A stretch of 64,000 nucleotides of DNA, taken from NCBI GenBank assembly GCA_946122785.1, contig CAMGYJ010000003.1, forward strand, positions 31,451,811 to 31,515,810. The letters are read 5' to 3'. The notes beneath the pieces were generated by a model, which worked only from the letters and a program-made list of their open reading frames with translations, had not been told where the DNA came from and ran no database searches. The position numbers and the translations under genes are program-made. Positions 23,463-32,002 of the stretch are shown here, one piece after another; position 1 is the first letter of the stretch; each line of letters opens with the position of its first letter. Source of the stretch: Linum tenue (taxonomy: Eukaryota > Streptophyta > Magnoliopsida > Malpighiales > Linaceae).

Positions 23463-24656
23463 ATGAGTGCCACGCTGAGCCGCTCGTGGGCGGAACTTTT
23501 CGGGATCGCGGAGGAAAATCGTCTGGTATATGTGGAGCCTGAGATTGTGGATGGAGGTTTGCGAATTCCAGCGGAGCTAGAGGAGGAAGGAATTGCGCGA
23601 TGGCAGCACTGCCTTGTTGGACAGTTCCTCTCTTCTTCTCCTCACATCAGGCAGGTTCAATCGTGGGCGAATCGACTTTGGGGGAAGAAGGGATTGATTA
23701 GGGTTTCCTGGCTGGGGGAGCGACTGCTACTTTTCCAATTTCCTACTGCTGAGACTGCGCATTGGGTGTTCTCTAGTGGTCCCTGGCATCTGAAGCATGA
23801 TATGTGCTACTTGAGGAAGTGGGAGCCTGGGATCCGTGCTGAGCAACCAAGGCAGACGATCCCAATTTGGGTGCGATTCCTTGATCTCCCGCTCGAACAT
23901 AGCACTGGGCGCATCCTCACTCGCCTGGCGAGCATGATTGGAAAGCCTCTTTGGTTTGACAAATCCACCCGTTTGGGACAGAGGTTGGGATATCCTCGTG
24001 TTTGTGTCGAGATGGAGGTTGGCTCTGTGTTTCCGGAGTCGCTGAGGCTTGTTCCTGATAAGAGGCCTGCTTATACTGTGCACATCGAGTTCTGCAACAA
24101 GCCTGAAGTATGTGAGAAATGTTGCAAGTTTGGGCACGATTGCTTGAAGGAACAGGAACAGGGCGTGATGCAGGATCAAGAGGCTCAGGTGGTTTCTCAG
24201 GGGGTTATGGAAGGAGCTCAGGTGGTTTCTCAGGGGGGTGGGGAAGGTACTGAGGGAGTAGTAGAAAGTGGAGTTTCTCTGGAGAAAGAAGCTGCTGCTG
24301 TGCAGGATACAACCCAGGGAGAGCTGGTTTCTCAAGATGGGGATACTGCTCAGCCTCAAATCGGATTACAAATGGCGGTGGACAATCTTGTTACTTCTTT
24401 GACTGTGAATTCTGGTGATTGGCAGAGTTGTGGTTTGCCTTCTGAGGGAGTGTTCCAACAAGCACTTGACGGGTTTGATACTAATCAGGGTTCGTTTGGG
24501 GTTCTTTCAACACTGAATCAGTTTGCAGTAGGCGATGTTATTGTTTCTCCACAGAAAGATTCTGTTCATTTTCCTGAGTTGGGTCGAGATGGTCTGAATA
24601 AGAAGAAAGGTAAGCCTGGTCGGCCCCCGAAAGGGGCAAAGCAACCTGCCAAGTAA
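23463..24656 (+). CDS. LINE ORF1 protein (DUF4283 and zinc-knuckle type)
   Basis: 397 residues, uninterrupted. Residues about 25-170 match the DUF4283 pattern of plant LINE ORF1 proteins (LLLFQFPTAETAHWVF, GPWHLKHDMCYLRKW, IPIWVRFLDLPLE). A short cysteine cluster at about 216-226 (CEKCCKFGHDC) corresponds to the variant zinc knuckle of this group. A repetitive acidic, Gln/Val-rich spacer (VVSQGV-type repeats) and a basic tail ending KKKGKPGRPPKGAKQPAK follow. The tail contains an AT-hook-like GRPPKG. Such proteins bind the element RNA and help carry it to the target. The stop TAA is directly followed by the ATG of ORF2. Confidence 0.9.
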   Translation: MSATLSRSWAELFGIAEENRLVYVEPEIVDGGLRIPAELEEEGIARWQHCLVGQFLSSSPHIRQVQSWANRLWGKKGLIRVSWLGERLLLFQFPTAETAHWVFSSGPWHLKHDMCYLRKWEPGIRAEQPRQTIPIWVRFLDLPLEHSTGRILTRLASMIGKPLWFDKSTRLGQRLGYPRVCVEMEVGSVFPESLRLVPDKRPAYTVHIEFCNKPEVCEKCCKFGHDCLKEQEQGVMQDQEAQVVSQGVMEGAQVVSQGGGEGTEGVVESGVSLEKEAAAVQDTTQGELVSQDGDTAQPQIGLQMAVDNLVTSLTVNSGDWQSCGLPSEGVFQQALDGFDTNQGSFGVLSTLNQFAVGDVIVSPQKDSVHFPELGRDGLNKKKGKPGRPPKGAKQPAK

Positions 24657-27600
24657 ATGTCTATACTAGTTTGGAACATGAGAGGGTTTAACAACCCTGC
24701 GAAGCAGAGTAGCATCCTAGAAGCTGTTAGTAGGAACAAAGTAGATATTGTTGCTGTATTAGAGACTAGAGTTGGTGCTGATAAAGTGCAGAAAATTGTG
24801 GATGAGAGGTTTTCTGGATGGGATCACAGGGAAACGTACTCGCAGGTGGGAGTTGGGAGGATCTGGTTGCTCTGGAGGAAGGGTATTAGATTCAGTGTGG
24901 TGGATAGTGGTAGTAATTTTGTTCATTGTATGTTGCAGGAGGGAGGTACTTCTCAAATTACGTTTCTATATGGATCTAATGATGTGGGGGAAAGGAAACA
25001 GACATACAGGGACATTGCTGGGATAGTAAATCCTTCAATTCCATGGATGGTGGCAGGTGATTTTAATGCCATAGTGGATGGCTCTGAGAGTTCTATTCCA
25101 GTATGTATGGGGGAAAGCTCACAGGATTTTAAAACCTGGATTGAGGATTTAAAGTTGATTGATCATAAGGCCCTAGGGCCCTGGTTTACCTGGTCCAACA
25201 AGCAGGCTGAAAACCCAATAGCTAAGAGGCTAGATAGGGTTCTTGTTACGGAGAGATGGCTGGATGTTTATCCTCGTAGTATGGTGAGGGTTCTTTTACC
25301 AGGTCTATCAGATCATTGTGGATTGTTGGTAGATCTGGACTCTGGTAAGCAATCCCTTCCCAAACCCTTCAAGTATTTTAGTTTTTGGAAGACACACCCT
25401 CAGTATGAAGAATTGGTAAATGAAGGGTGGATTTGCCCTGTCTCTGGCACTGCGATGGCAAGACTGTATCAGAAGTTGAGGGGGGTCAAGAAAATTCTAA
25501 AGAAGCTCAATAGGGAATGTTTTTCTGAAATTCATGATAGAGTTAGGCAGGCCAGGGCTGAACTTGAAAGAGCTCAGCAAGAAGTGTTGGAGCGCCCTGC
25601 CTCTTCAGCTTTCCAAGCTGAAAAGAGGTGTATGGTCCAGCTTCTTGCCCTTCAAAAGGCTGAAGGAAGCTTTCTTAAGCAGAAATCTAGGCAGCAGTGG
25701 GTTACACAAGGGGATACTAACTCGAGTTTTTTCCACAGTATGGTTAGAACCAGACAAGCTAGGAATACCATCAAGCAGCTAGTCACTGATGAGGGAAATG
25801 TCCTGGAAAATATGGATGACATTGGCTTGGAGGCAGTGAATTTCTATAAGAAGCTATTGGGGACTGAGGATAAAAGCTTGAAAAGGGTCACAGTTAGCAC
25901 CCTTCAAAGCCTTCTGAAGTTCCATCTTGAGTCAGGAAGTGATGAGTTATGTGCTCAGGTCACAGGGGAGGAGATTAAAACTGTAGTTATGAAGATGAAG
26001 CGAGGAAAGGCCCCTGGGCCAGATGGTTTCCCTGCTGAATTTTTTCAACTTCATTGGAATCTGGTGGGGGAGGCTCTTATCTCTGCTGTTCAAGACTTTT
26101 TCTGTACTGGCACTCTGCGCAAGGAGGTAAACTGTACTATCCTAGCTCTAATTCCTAAAGTCCCTAATGCAAACACAATGAAGAACTTCAGGCCAATATC
26201 CTGTTGTAACTTCATTTACAAGTGTATTTCCAAGATTCTAGCTAACAGAATTAGGGTAGTCTTGCCTCAACTCATTAGCCCCAATCAGTCTGCCTTCATT
26301 CAAGGTAGGCTCATTACAGACAATATTGTCCTTGCTCATGAATTGGTGAAATGGTACAATAGAAAAAATGTATCCCCTAGATGTGCCCTAAAAATTGATA
26401 TAATGAAGGCCTTTGATAGTGTAGATTGGGATTTCTTGCTTTGTACTCTGTTAGCCATGGGTATCCCAAGCAAATTTGTGAGTTGGGTGAAGGGTTGCCT
26501 GAATTCTACAAGTTTTTCTGTGTGTATCAATGGAGGATTGACTGGTTTATTCCCTGCTAAAAAGGGTTTGAGGCAAGGTTGCCCACTTTCTCCCTACTTA
26601 TTCACCGTGAGCATGGAGGTGTTAAGCTGCATGATTGATAGAGCTGCTGCTAGGGGTTTCTTGCCATACCATCCCCAATGTAAGAGAATCAGCTTAACAC
26701 ATTTGTGTTTTGCTGATGATCTACTGATTTTTACAAAAGGTAATGTAGAAGGTGTGTCTGTGGTGGCTGAAGTGTTGGATAAATTCTATCTGATTTCTGG
26801 GTTGAGGTGCAATCAGAGCAAAAGTGAGATTTTCAGTGCAGGGGTCTCTGATTCTCTAAGAGAGGCTTTGGTTTCGTGCTCTGGATTCCAGGCTGGATGC
26901 TTGCCAGTCAGATACCTTGGCTTGCCACTGACTGCTGGGAAGTTATCAGCTAGGGATTGCAGAAGCCTGGTGGATAGGATTGGGAAGCGTATACTGGGGT
27001 GGCAGCCTAAGCTGTTAACATATGCAGGTAAAATTGAGCTGGTCATTTCAGTTCTTGCCAGCATGACTCAGTTTTGGATGCAGGTCATTTTGTTGCCTAA
27101 GAAGGTGATTAGGGAGATTGAGAGGATGTGTTCCCAATTTCTCTGGGGGGACCTTGAGAGAAAGAAAAGGGCAAAGGTCTCCTGGAAGAATGTAGCTTTG
27201 CCTAAACCAGAAGGTGGAATGGGATTTAAAGATCTCTGCTCCTGGAATAAGGCCTGTCTCACTAGGCACATCTGGGGGGTTCTTTCTGACTTGGATACCC
27301 TGTGGATTGCCTGGATTAAAGAGTATCGGCTAAGGAATTTGAGTATCTGGGAGGTAAGCACTGGAGGTTCTTGGGTTTGGAACAAAGTATTGAAACTCAG
27401 AAGTGAGGTGGCAGGAAAGTTGTGTCGGACCAGCAGAGGGGTTGAATGGGAAGGGGAATTGATGGAGAAGTTCAAAATTAGCAAGGTTTGGGAGAGCTTC
27501 AGGCCACGAGGGACGGCAGTCAGTTGGTCGAAGCTGGTGTGGAAGGGAGGAATACCAAGAAATTCGACTATAACATGGCTGATCCTCCTAGGAAGGATTC

Positions 27601-28007
27601 ATACAATGGATGTGGTGAAGAAGTGGAACCCTGGAGTAAATGACCTGTGTGTGTTATGTGGACAGGTTGGGGAGACCAAGTCTCATCTTTTTTTCCAGTG
27701 CTTATATGTGCAGGATACTTGGCGAGCTGTCTTTCCCCCCTCATGGCGGCTCCCGGTGCCCAGAACTCTGCAGGAGGCAACTTCTTTTGCTACACAGAGA
27801 TTTAAAAAGTGCTTGGTGGGCAGGATCCTTTGGTGCCTAGTACTAAGTGAAATTTGGAGAGAGCGCTGCCGAAGAGTATTTGGCGGGCAGGAACTGGGGG
27901 TTGCAGAGCTGGTGAAAAAAATGCAGGAGGTTATGGTTGCCAGAGAGCTGGGAGATCCTGGGTTTGCTGACCTAGATATGGCGCGTCACTTATGGTACAA
28001 GGCATAG
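24657..28007 (+). CDS. LINE ORF2 polyprotein: endonuclease, reverse transcriptase, zf-RVT
   Basis: 1116 residues, uninterrupted. The apurinic-type endonuclease occupies about residues 1-225 (VWNMRGFN, LETRV, GDFNAIV near 135, LDRVLV, SDHCGLLVD near 218). The reverse transcriptase lies at about 450-730 (GKAPGPDGF, LIPKV, FRPIS, QSAFIQGR, KIDIMKAFDSVDW, GLRQGCPLSPYLF). The catalytic FADD is at 685-688. A zf-RVT domain near 960-1045 contains CVLCGQVGETKSHLFFQC. There is no RNase H domain, unlike the decayed LINE at 4,334. It nicks target DNA and copies the RNA at the nick. All key residues are present. Confidence 0.94.
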   Translation: MSILVWNMRGFNNPAKQSSILEAVSRNKVDIVAVLETRVGADKVQKIVDERFSGWDHRETYSQVGVGRIWLLWRKGIRFSVVDSGSNFVHCMLQEGGTSQITFLYGSNDVGERKQTYRDIAGIVNPSIPWMVAGDFNAIVDGSESSIPVCMGESSQDFKTWIEDLKLIDHKALGPWFTWSNKQAENPIAKRLDRVLVTERWLDVYPRSMVRVLLPGLSDHCGLLVDLDSGKQSLPKPFKYFSFWKTHPQYEELVNEGWICPVSGTAMARLYQKLRGVKKILKKLNRECFSEIHDRVRQARAELERAQQEVLERPASSAFQAEKRCMVQLLALQKAEGSFLKQKSRQQWVTQGDTNSSFFHSMVRTRQARNTIKQLVTDEGNVLENMDDIGLEAVNFYKKLLGTEDKSLKRVTVSTLQSLLKFHLESGSDELCAQVTGEEIKTVVMKMKRGKAPGPDGFPAEFFQLHWNLVGEALISAVQDFFCTGTLRKEVNCTILALIPKVPNANTMKNFRPISCCNFIYKCISKILANRIRVVLPQLISPNQSAFIQGRLITDNIVLAHELVKWYNRKNVSPRCALKIDIMKAFDSVDWDFLLCTLLAMGIPSKFVSWVKGCLNSTSFSVCINGGLTGLFPAKKGLRQGCPLSPYLFTVSMEVLSCMIDRAAARGFLPYHPQCKRISLTHLCFADDLLIFTKGNVEGVSVVAEVLDKFYLISGLRCNQSKSEIFSAGVSDSLREALVSCSGFQAGCLPVRYLGLPLTAGKLSARDCRSLVDRIGKRILGWQPKLLTYAGKIELVISVLASMTQFWMQVILLPKKVIREIERMCSQFLWGDLERKKRAKVSWKNVALPKPEGGMGFKDLCSWNKACLTRHIWGVLSDLDTLWIAWIKEYRLRNLSIWEVSTGGSWVWNKVLKLRSEVAGKLCRTSRGVEWEGELMEKFKISKVWESFRPRGTAVSWSKLVWKGGIPRNSTITWLILLGRIHTMDVVKKWNPGVNDLCVLCGQVGETKSHLFFQCLYVQDTWRAVFPPSWRLPVPRTLQEATSFATQRFKKCLVGRILWCLVLSEIWRERCRRVFGGQELGVAELVKKMQEVMVARELGDPGFADLDMARHLWYKA

Positions 28008-28770
28008 GAGTATGTGGTGTTAAGTAGGTTTTCGTGTGTTGCAGTTATAGGTGCAAACTGTTTCTAGTCCTGTGTTAGTCTCTGTACAGATTGTATTTTT
28101 TGATGAAATAAAATTCCTCCCATTCATCAAAAAAAAAAAAAAAAAAAAAAGAAGCAAAATAATTAAACGAAAACCAAAGTGACTAATGGGCTAAAGCCCA
28201 CAGCAACCGGTCTTGACTCTTGCAGTTGCAGATGCAAGGAAACTCGTCTTCTCCACCGAGAGCAGAGCAATGTTAGAACAGAAACAGAGAAAGAGATGAG
28301 AAAACAGAGTGCAAGCATAGAAAAGAAAAGCTGCAGAGAAATGTAAAGAACACAATCGATTTTAACGAGGTTCCCCAAACTATGGGTCAGTCCTCGTCCC
28401 GGAGATAGCTACCGCTAATCCGAGAGACTCTATTTTATTTGATTTTTGACTCTAGCAAAACCGGGGAAAACGAAAGACAAAGACTCAAACTCAAGAACAG
28501 AAAAGAAACCCTGAATCCACAATCCAGACCCGTTACACCGTTAATCAAATAGAACCTATTCCTCTAACTTGATTAACCCTCTTTGCCCTGAGCCCTCTAC
28601 CGCTCCCACAAAGATGCCCACTCTCATACATATCTAAGGAGTTTAAATAGAGGCAGCAAGGTAGTCGTTGGTTTTCATTACGACAATTCCGGCGATAGTC
28701 ACGATCTTGATTGCTCCTTCATTCCTTGTTTGTCTTTTTGATTTGAACAGCTCAATCCTGACTTTCCTTT

Positions 28771-28800
28771 TCTTCCAACAATCTCCCCCTAAGTCAGAGA
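28771..28800 (-). promoter_or_regulatory. Polypurine tract and LTR border of the gag-only element
   Basis: On the minus strand TTAGGGGGAGAT lies directly before TGTTGGAAG, the start of the 3' LTR. This primes plus-strand synthesis. Two similar tracts (AGGGGGAG) occur further in, near 28,877 and 28,907. Confidence 0.75.
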
Positions 28801-29464
28801 TTGCTGATTGCTATGTTACCTGCAAAAAGGACTACCTTTCCCACAAGAGTATACGTTGATCAAATACAAACTCCCCCTGAAGTAGTGAACAACTGGTAAA
28901 TCCTCCCCCTCAATCGGCAATCAAGTAGAGTACAAAACTCCCCTCCGACTATTACAGAACAAAAGAACCAAATGCGATTGACCTTATTCTTGGCTCCCAA
29001 CACATGATTAGTTCCTCTATTCAACCATCTTTATACTAGTGAAACAAAACTCAGCCCATAAGCATTGATCACGGCAGTGCTAAGACGTACTAGCTTTGAA
29101 ACACCCATCAAATGCATTTATATAGTCGAGGAAACTTTGGGAAAACAGGATCTCTAAACTTAGTAAAACATCTAATCAGCACGAATCTACAAGCCTAGTA
29201 GGAAAGGACAAACAGTTTGCACCACCCAACTGATTACGCATAGCATAATTAAAACAAGGAAAACAATGCACTAAACAGACAGTAGAAGAGTGTAGGAATG
29301 CAATTATCTCGCCCTCAACTTGCAAACACAATGCAATAACAGTGGCTACACGGTGCATATTATATGAACTAAGGGAAAATATCATGAAAGACTAATCAAA
29401 ACACCCACACGAATAAAGAACATAAACAGCCAAAGGTTTCCAGCAGCTCCCAAAAACTGAAGGA
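28801..29464 (-). other. Non-coding 3' interior of the gag-only element
   Basis: About 660 bp between the gag stop and the polypurine tract. No pol motif (protease, integrase, RT or RNase H) is visible in any frame. It contains two extra polypurine-like tracts. Confidence 0.7.
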
Positions 29465-31111
29465 TCAAACATTAGTTTTCTTTCGCACCCAAACCTGTTT
29501 ATATAACGGTTTTCGATACCAATGGATGAACGAGTAAGGTTGCCACCAACAAGTCATAGGGTCATGTCCATGTTTATTACAAACAGAACATTTAACTGAA
29601 GTTCTGGGACTATCTTTTCTACTAGGTTGCTGATTGTTATACTTAATTTTAGGCGAATTATTTCTAATAGAGGTAGTAGACACACTACAAAATGGTCTAT
29701 TGTCATTAGAAGAACATGCAAAAGAATTTTTGTGTTCTAACAGATTGTAAAGGTGATCTTTATCCAATTTGACTAATTCATTTTCTCTACATAACTCAGC
29801 CATTTTAATTTTGTTCAAGTCTATGATCCGATTCAACTGAACTATCTCACTATTCCTTTTAGTGATTTCTTCCTTAAGGCAACAATACTTGATTTTCAAG
29901 GTTCGAACCTCATCTTCTAGATTCTTTAAAACAAACAGAAAGTTATCAGCATTTACCTTATATGTTTCAGACGATTCCGGGATAGATGGTATCTCAAAGT
30001 GATTGGTTTTCAACGGGAGTTCTTCTATGTCAGATGCTTCAAATGTAAAATTTGATGCAGCTGCCATGTAAGCTACTTCATCCATTTTTTCATTATCCGA
30101 TCTGGATTCACAGTCACTCCAGGTAGCCGCAATCATGCGTTCTTTTGACTTTGAATTCTGAGGACAGTTTGCACGGATATGTCCACTCTTCCCGCATTTA
30201 TAGCACCCTTGAGATTCTCTTTCTTGTGTGCCTGCATTCAGATCTCTGGTCTGCTGTACAAGCAGCCTATCTTGGGAAATCGACATGTTACGATCATTAG
30301 AATTAATACTCCAAGTACCATTGCCACACTGCTTCTTTTGCTTATATTTAAGCATCCGGTGGAATTTTCTACTAACTAAAGAAAACTCCTTTTCAAAATC
30401 AATATTTGCTTCAATGTCATCATCACAATCAAGAGTTTGGGATTGAAAGGCTAAATTACGATGACGTTTATCATCATCTCTACCAACCTGTTGTATGACA
30501 TGCTCATGACTCATCAAAGAACCTATTAGTTCATCAATAGACAAAATTTTAAGATCCTTTGCTTCTTCAATGGCTGTCCGTTTCGGCAACCATTCTTTCG
30601 GCAGGGATCGCAAAATTTTTCGATTTAATTCCTTAGATTCAAAAGATTTCCCTAATCCTTTAAGTTGATTAACTAAACTAGTAAACCTGGAATACATATT
30701 ATGGATACTCTCACCTGAATCCATAACAAAGGCCTCGTAGTCGTGTAGCAGAAGGTCGATGCGGGTTTCCTTGATATTGGAGGTTCCTTCATAGGTGTTC
30801 TCTAAAACTCTCCAGATTTCCTTCGCTGATTCGCACTGTTCAACCCGTTCGGCTTCATCAGCACACATGGCGCATTGCAGGATATGCATTGCTCGGCAGT
30901 TTAGCTGTGCACTTTTCCTTTGATCAGTGGTCCAGGCAGCTCGATTTTCAGAATCCATCTCAAGCGGTCCTTCTTGTACGATCCACCATAGATCCTCATC
31001 AATCCCCCAAAGAAACGTCTTCATACGTCTCTTCCAGGAAGTGAAGTTGAAACCTGTAAGCCATGGAGGATTGTGGTGAGAAGTAGGACCAAAAGAAGAA
31101 GAAGTAGCCAT
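29465..31111 (-). CDS. Gag protein of a non-autonomous copia-type LTR element
   Basis: 548 residues, uninterrupted. The N-terminus matches the Gag-like DUF4219/UBN2 domain (LTGFNFTSWKRRMKTFLWG; AKEIWRVLENTYEGT; MYSRFTSLVNQLKGLGK; ILRSLPKEW). A CCHC zinc knuckle CYKCGKSGHIRANC lies at about 301-314. A predicted coiled coil follows near 395-465 (LEDEVRTLKIKYCCLKEE...). A second CCHC knuckle CSVCNKHGHDPMTC is at about 507-520. Gag packages the element RNA into particles. Without pol it would depend on enzymes supplied by a related element. Two knuckles in one Gag are notable. Confidence 0.9.
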   Translation of the reverse strand: MATSSSFGPTSHHNPPWLTGFNFTSWKRRMKTFLWGIDEDLWWIVQEGPLEMDSENRAAWTTDQRKSAQLNCRAMHILQCAMCADEAERVEQCESAKEIWRVLENTYEGTSNIKETRIDLLLHDYEAFVMDSGESIHNMYSRFTSLVNQLKGLGKSFESKELNRKILRSLPKEWLPKRTAIEEAKDLKILSIDELIGSLMSHEHVIQQVGRDDDKRHRNLAFQSQTLDCDDDIEANIDFEKEFSLVSRKFHRMLKYKQKKQCGNGTWSINSNDRNMSISQDRLLVQQTRDLNAGTQERESQGCYKCGKSGHIRANCPQNSKSKERMIAATWSDCESRSDNEKMDEVAYMAAASNFTFEASDIEELPLKTNHFEIPSIPESSETYKVNADNFLFVLKNLEDEVRTLKIKYCCLKEEITKRNSEIVQLNRIIDLNKIKMAELCRENELVKLDKDHLYNLLEHKNSFACSSNDNRPFCSVSTTSIRNNSPKIKYNNQQPSRKDSPRTSVKCSVCNKHGHDPMTCWWQPYSFIHWYRKPLYKQVWVRKKTNV

Positions 31112-31150
31112 GGATCAACTTCCCTTGGCAGTAGTGAGCTTCCTCAAGGG

Positions 31151-31167
31151 CAGGCTCTGATACCAAT
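31151..31167 (-). promoter_or_regulatory. Primer-binding site (initiator Met-tRNA type)
   Basis: On the minus strand TGGTATCAGAGCC lies 3 nt after the 5' LTR end (ACA-AT-TGGTATC). This is the standard copia primer site complementary to the 3' end of tRNA-iMet. Confidence 0.85.
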
Positions 31168-31997
31168 TGTAAAAAAGGCTAGGGATTTCTCTTGGAACGA
31201 TTTTAGGGTTTTTACTGAAACTTGCAGAAAGAAAGACGAAGAGAAAAAAAAAAAAAAACTACCAGGAGAAGAGACTTGACGAAAGACAGCTAGTGAGCTG
31301 ATCGTCTTTCTCCTTATGAAAGGAATGGGCTTGATTAACACAAAGCCCAACAACTAGAATAACTAAAGAAGCAAAATAATTAAACGAAAACCAAAGTGAC
31401 TAATGGGCTAAAGCCCACAGCAACCGGTCTTGACTCTTGCAGTTGCAGATGCAAGGAAACTCGTCTTCTCCACCGAGAGCAGAGCAATGTTAGAACAGAA
31501 ACAGAGAAAGAGATGAGAAAACAGAGTGCAAGCATAGAAAAGAAAAGCTGCAGAGAAATGTAAAGAACACAATCGATTTTAACGAGGTTCCCCAAACTAT
31601 GGGTCAGTCCTCGTCCCGGAGATAGCTACCGCTAATCCGAGAGACTCTATTTTATTTGATTTTTGACTCTAGCAAAACCGGGGAAAACGAAAGACAAAGA
31701 CTCAAACTCAAGAACAGAAAAGAAACCCTGAATCCACAATCCAGACCCGTTACACCGTTAATCAAATAGAACCTATTCCTCTAACTTGATTAACCCTCTT
31801 TGCCCTGAGCCCTCTACCGCTCCCACAAAGATGCCCACTCTCATACATATCTAAGGAGTTTAAATAGAGGCAGCAAGGTAGTCGTTGGTTTTCATTACGA
31901 CAATTCCGGCGATAGTCACGATCTTGATTGCTCCTTCATTCCTTGTTTGTCTTTTTGATTTGAACAGCTCAATCCTGACTTTCCTTTTCTTCCAACA
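31168..31997 (-). repeat. 5' LTR of the gag-only element
   Basis: 830 bp, TGTAAA...CCAACA in plus orientation, uninterrupted. It is essentially identical to the interrupted copy on the left, except for poly(A) length near 31,244 (15 A here, 16 there). Confidence 0.92.
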
Positions 31998-32002
31998 TGA
32001 AT
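31998..32002. repeat. 5-bp target site duplication of the LTR element, right
   Basis: TGAAT, as at 23,086-23,090. Confidence 0.85.

Larger units (their letters stand above)
23299..28150 (+). mobile_element. Full-length LINE with both ORFs open
   Basis: The 5' end follows the LTR word AGAAGCAA at 23,298. The 3' end is a 22-nt poly(A) tract (28,129-28,150) after the AATAAA-like signal GAAATAAAAT, followed by a repeat of the target (GAAGCAA). The target duplication is thus about 8-10 bp, partly hidden in the poly(A). The unbroken LTR at 31,168 proves the empty site. The leader is about 160 nt, then ORF1, ORF2 and a 120-nt 3' region. Because it sits inside a young LTR it is younger still. Whether it is active cannot be told from sequence alone. 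Confidence 0.94.
23091..28780 (-). repeat. 3' LTR of the gag-only element, interrupted
   Basis: The LTR pieces are 23,091-23,298 and about 28,148-28,780. They join at AAGAAGCAA and together match 31,168-31,997. The interruption is the intact LINE. Confidence 0.93.
23091..31997 (-). mobile_element. Gag-only, copia-type LTR retrotransposon interrupted by a LINE
   Basis: Two 830-bp LTRs of the form TGTAAA...CCAACA flank a 2.39-kb interior. The 5' LTR (in element orientation) is 31,168-31,997. The 3' LTR is 23,091-28,780 and is broken by a 4.85-kb LINE. A 5-bp target duplication TGAAT flanks the whole. Next to the 5' LTR is a primer-binding site matching the initiator-Met tRNA. Next to the 3' LTR is a polypurine tract. 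The interior encodes a complete Gag but no protease, integrase, RT or RNase H. It is therefore non-autonomous, of the kind called TR-GAG. The LTRs differ by about one base in a poly(A) run in the parts I compared, so insertion was recent. Confidence 0.93.

Noticed and set aside
23727..24359. 210-codon minus frame
   Set aside because: It lies entirely opposite LINE ORF1 and has no domain of its own.
29465..31111. A host gene encoding a zinc-knuckle protein
   Set aside because: It lies between two LTRs with a primer site directly upstream. The N-terminal domain is a Gag domain.
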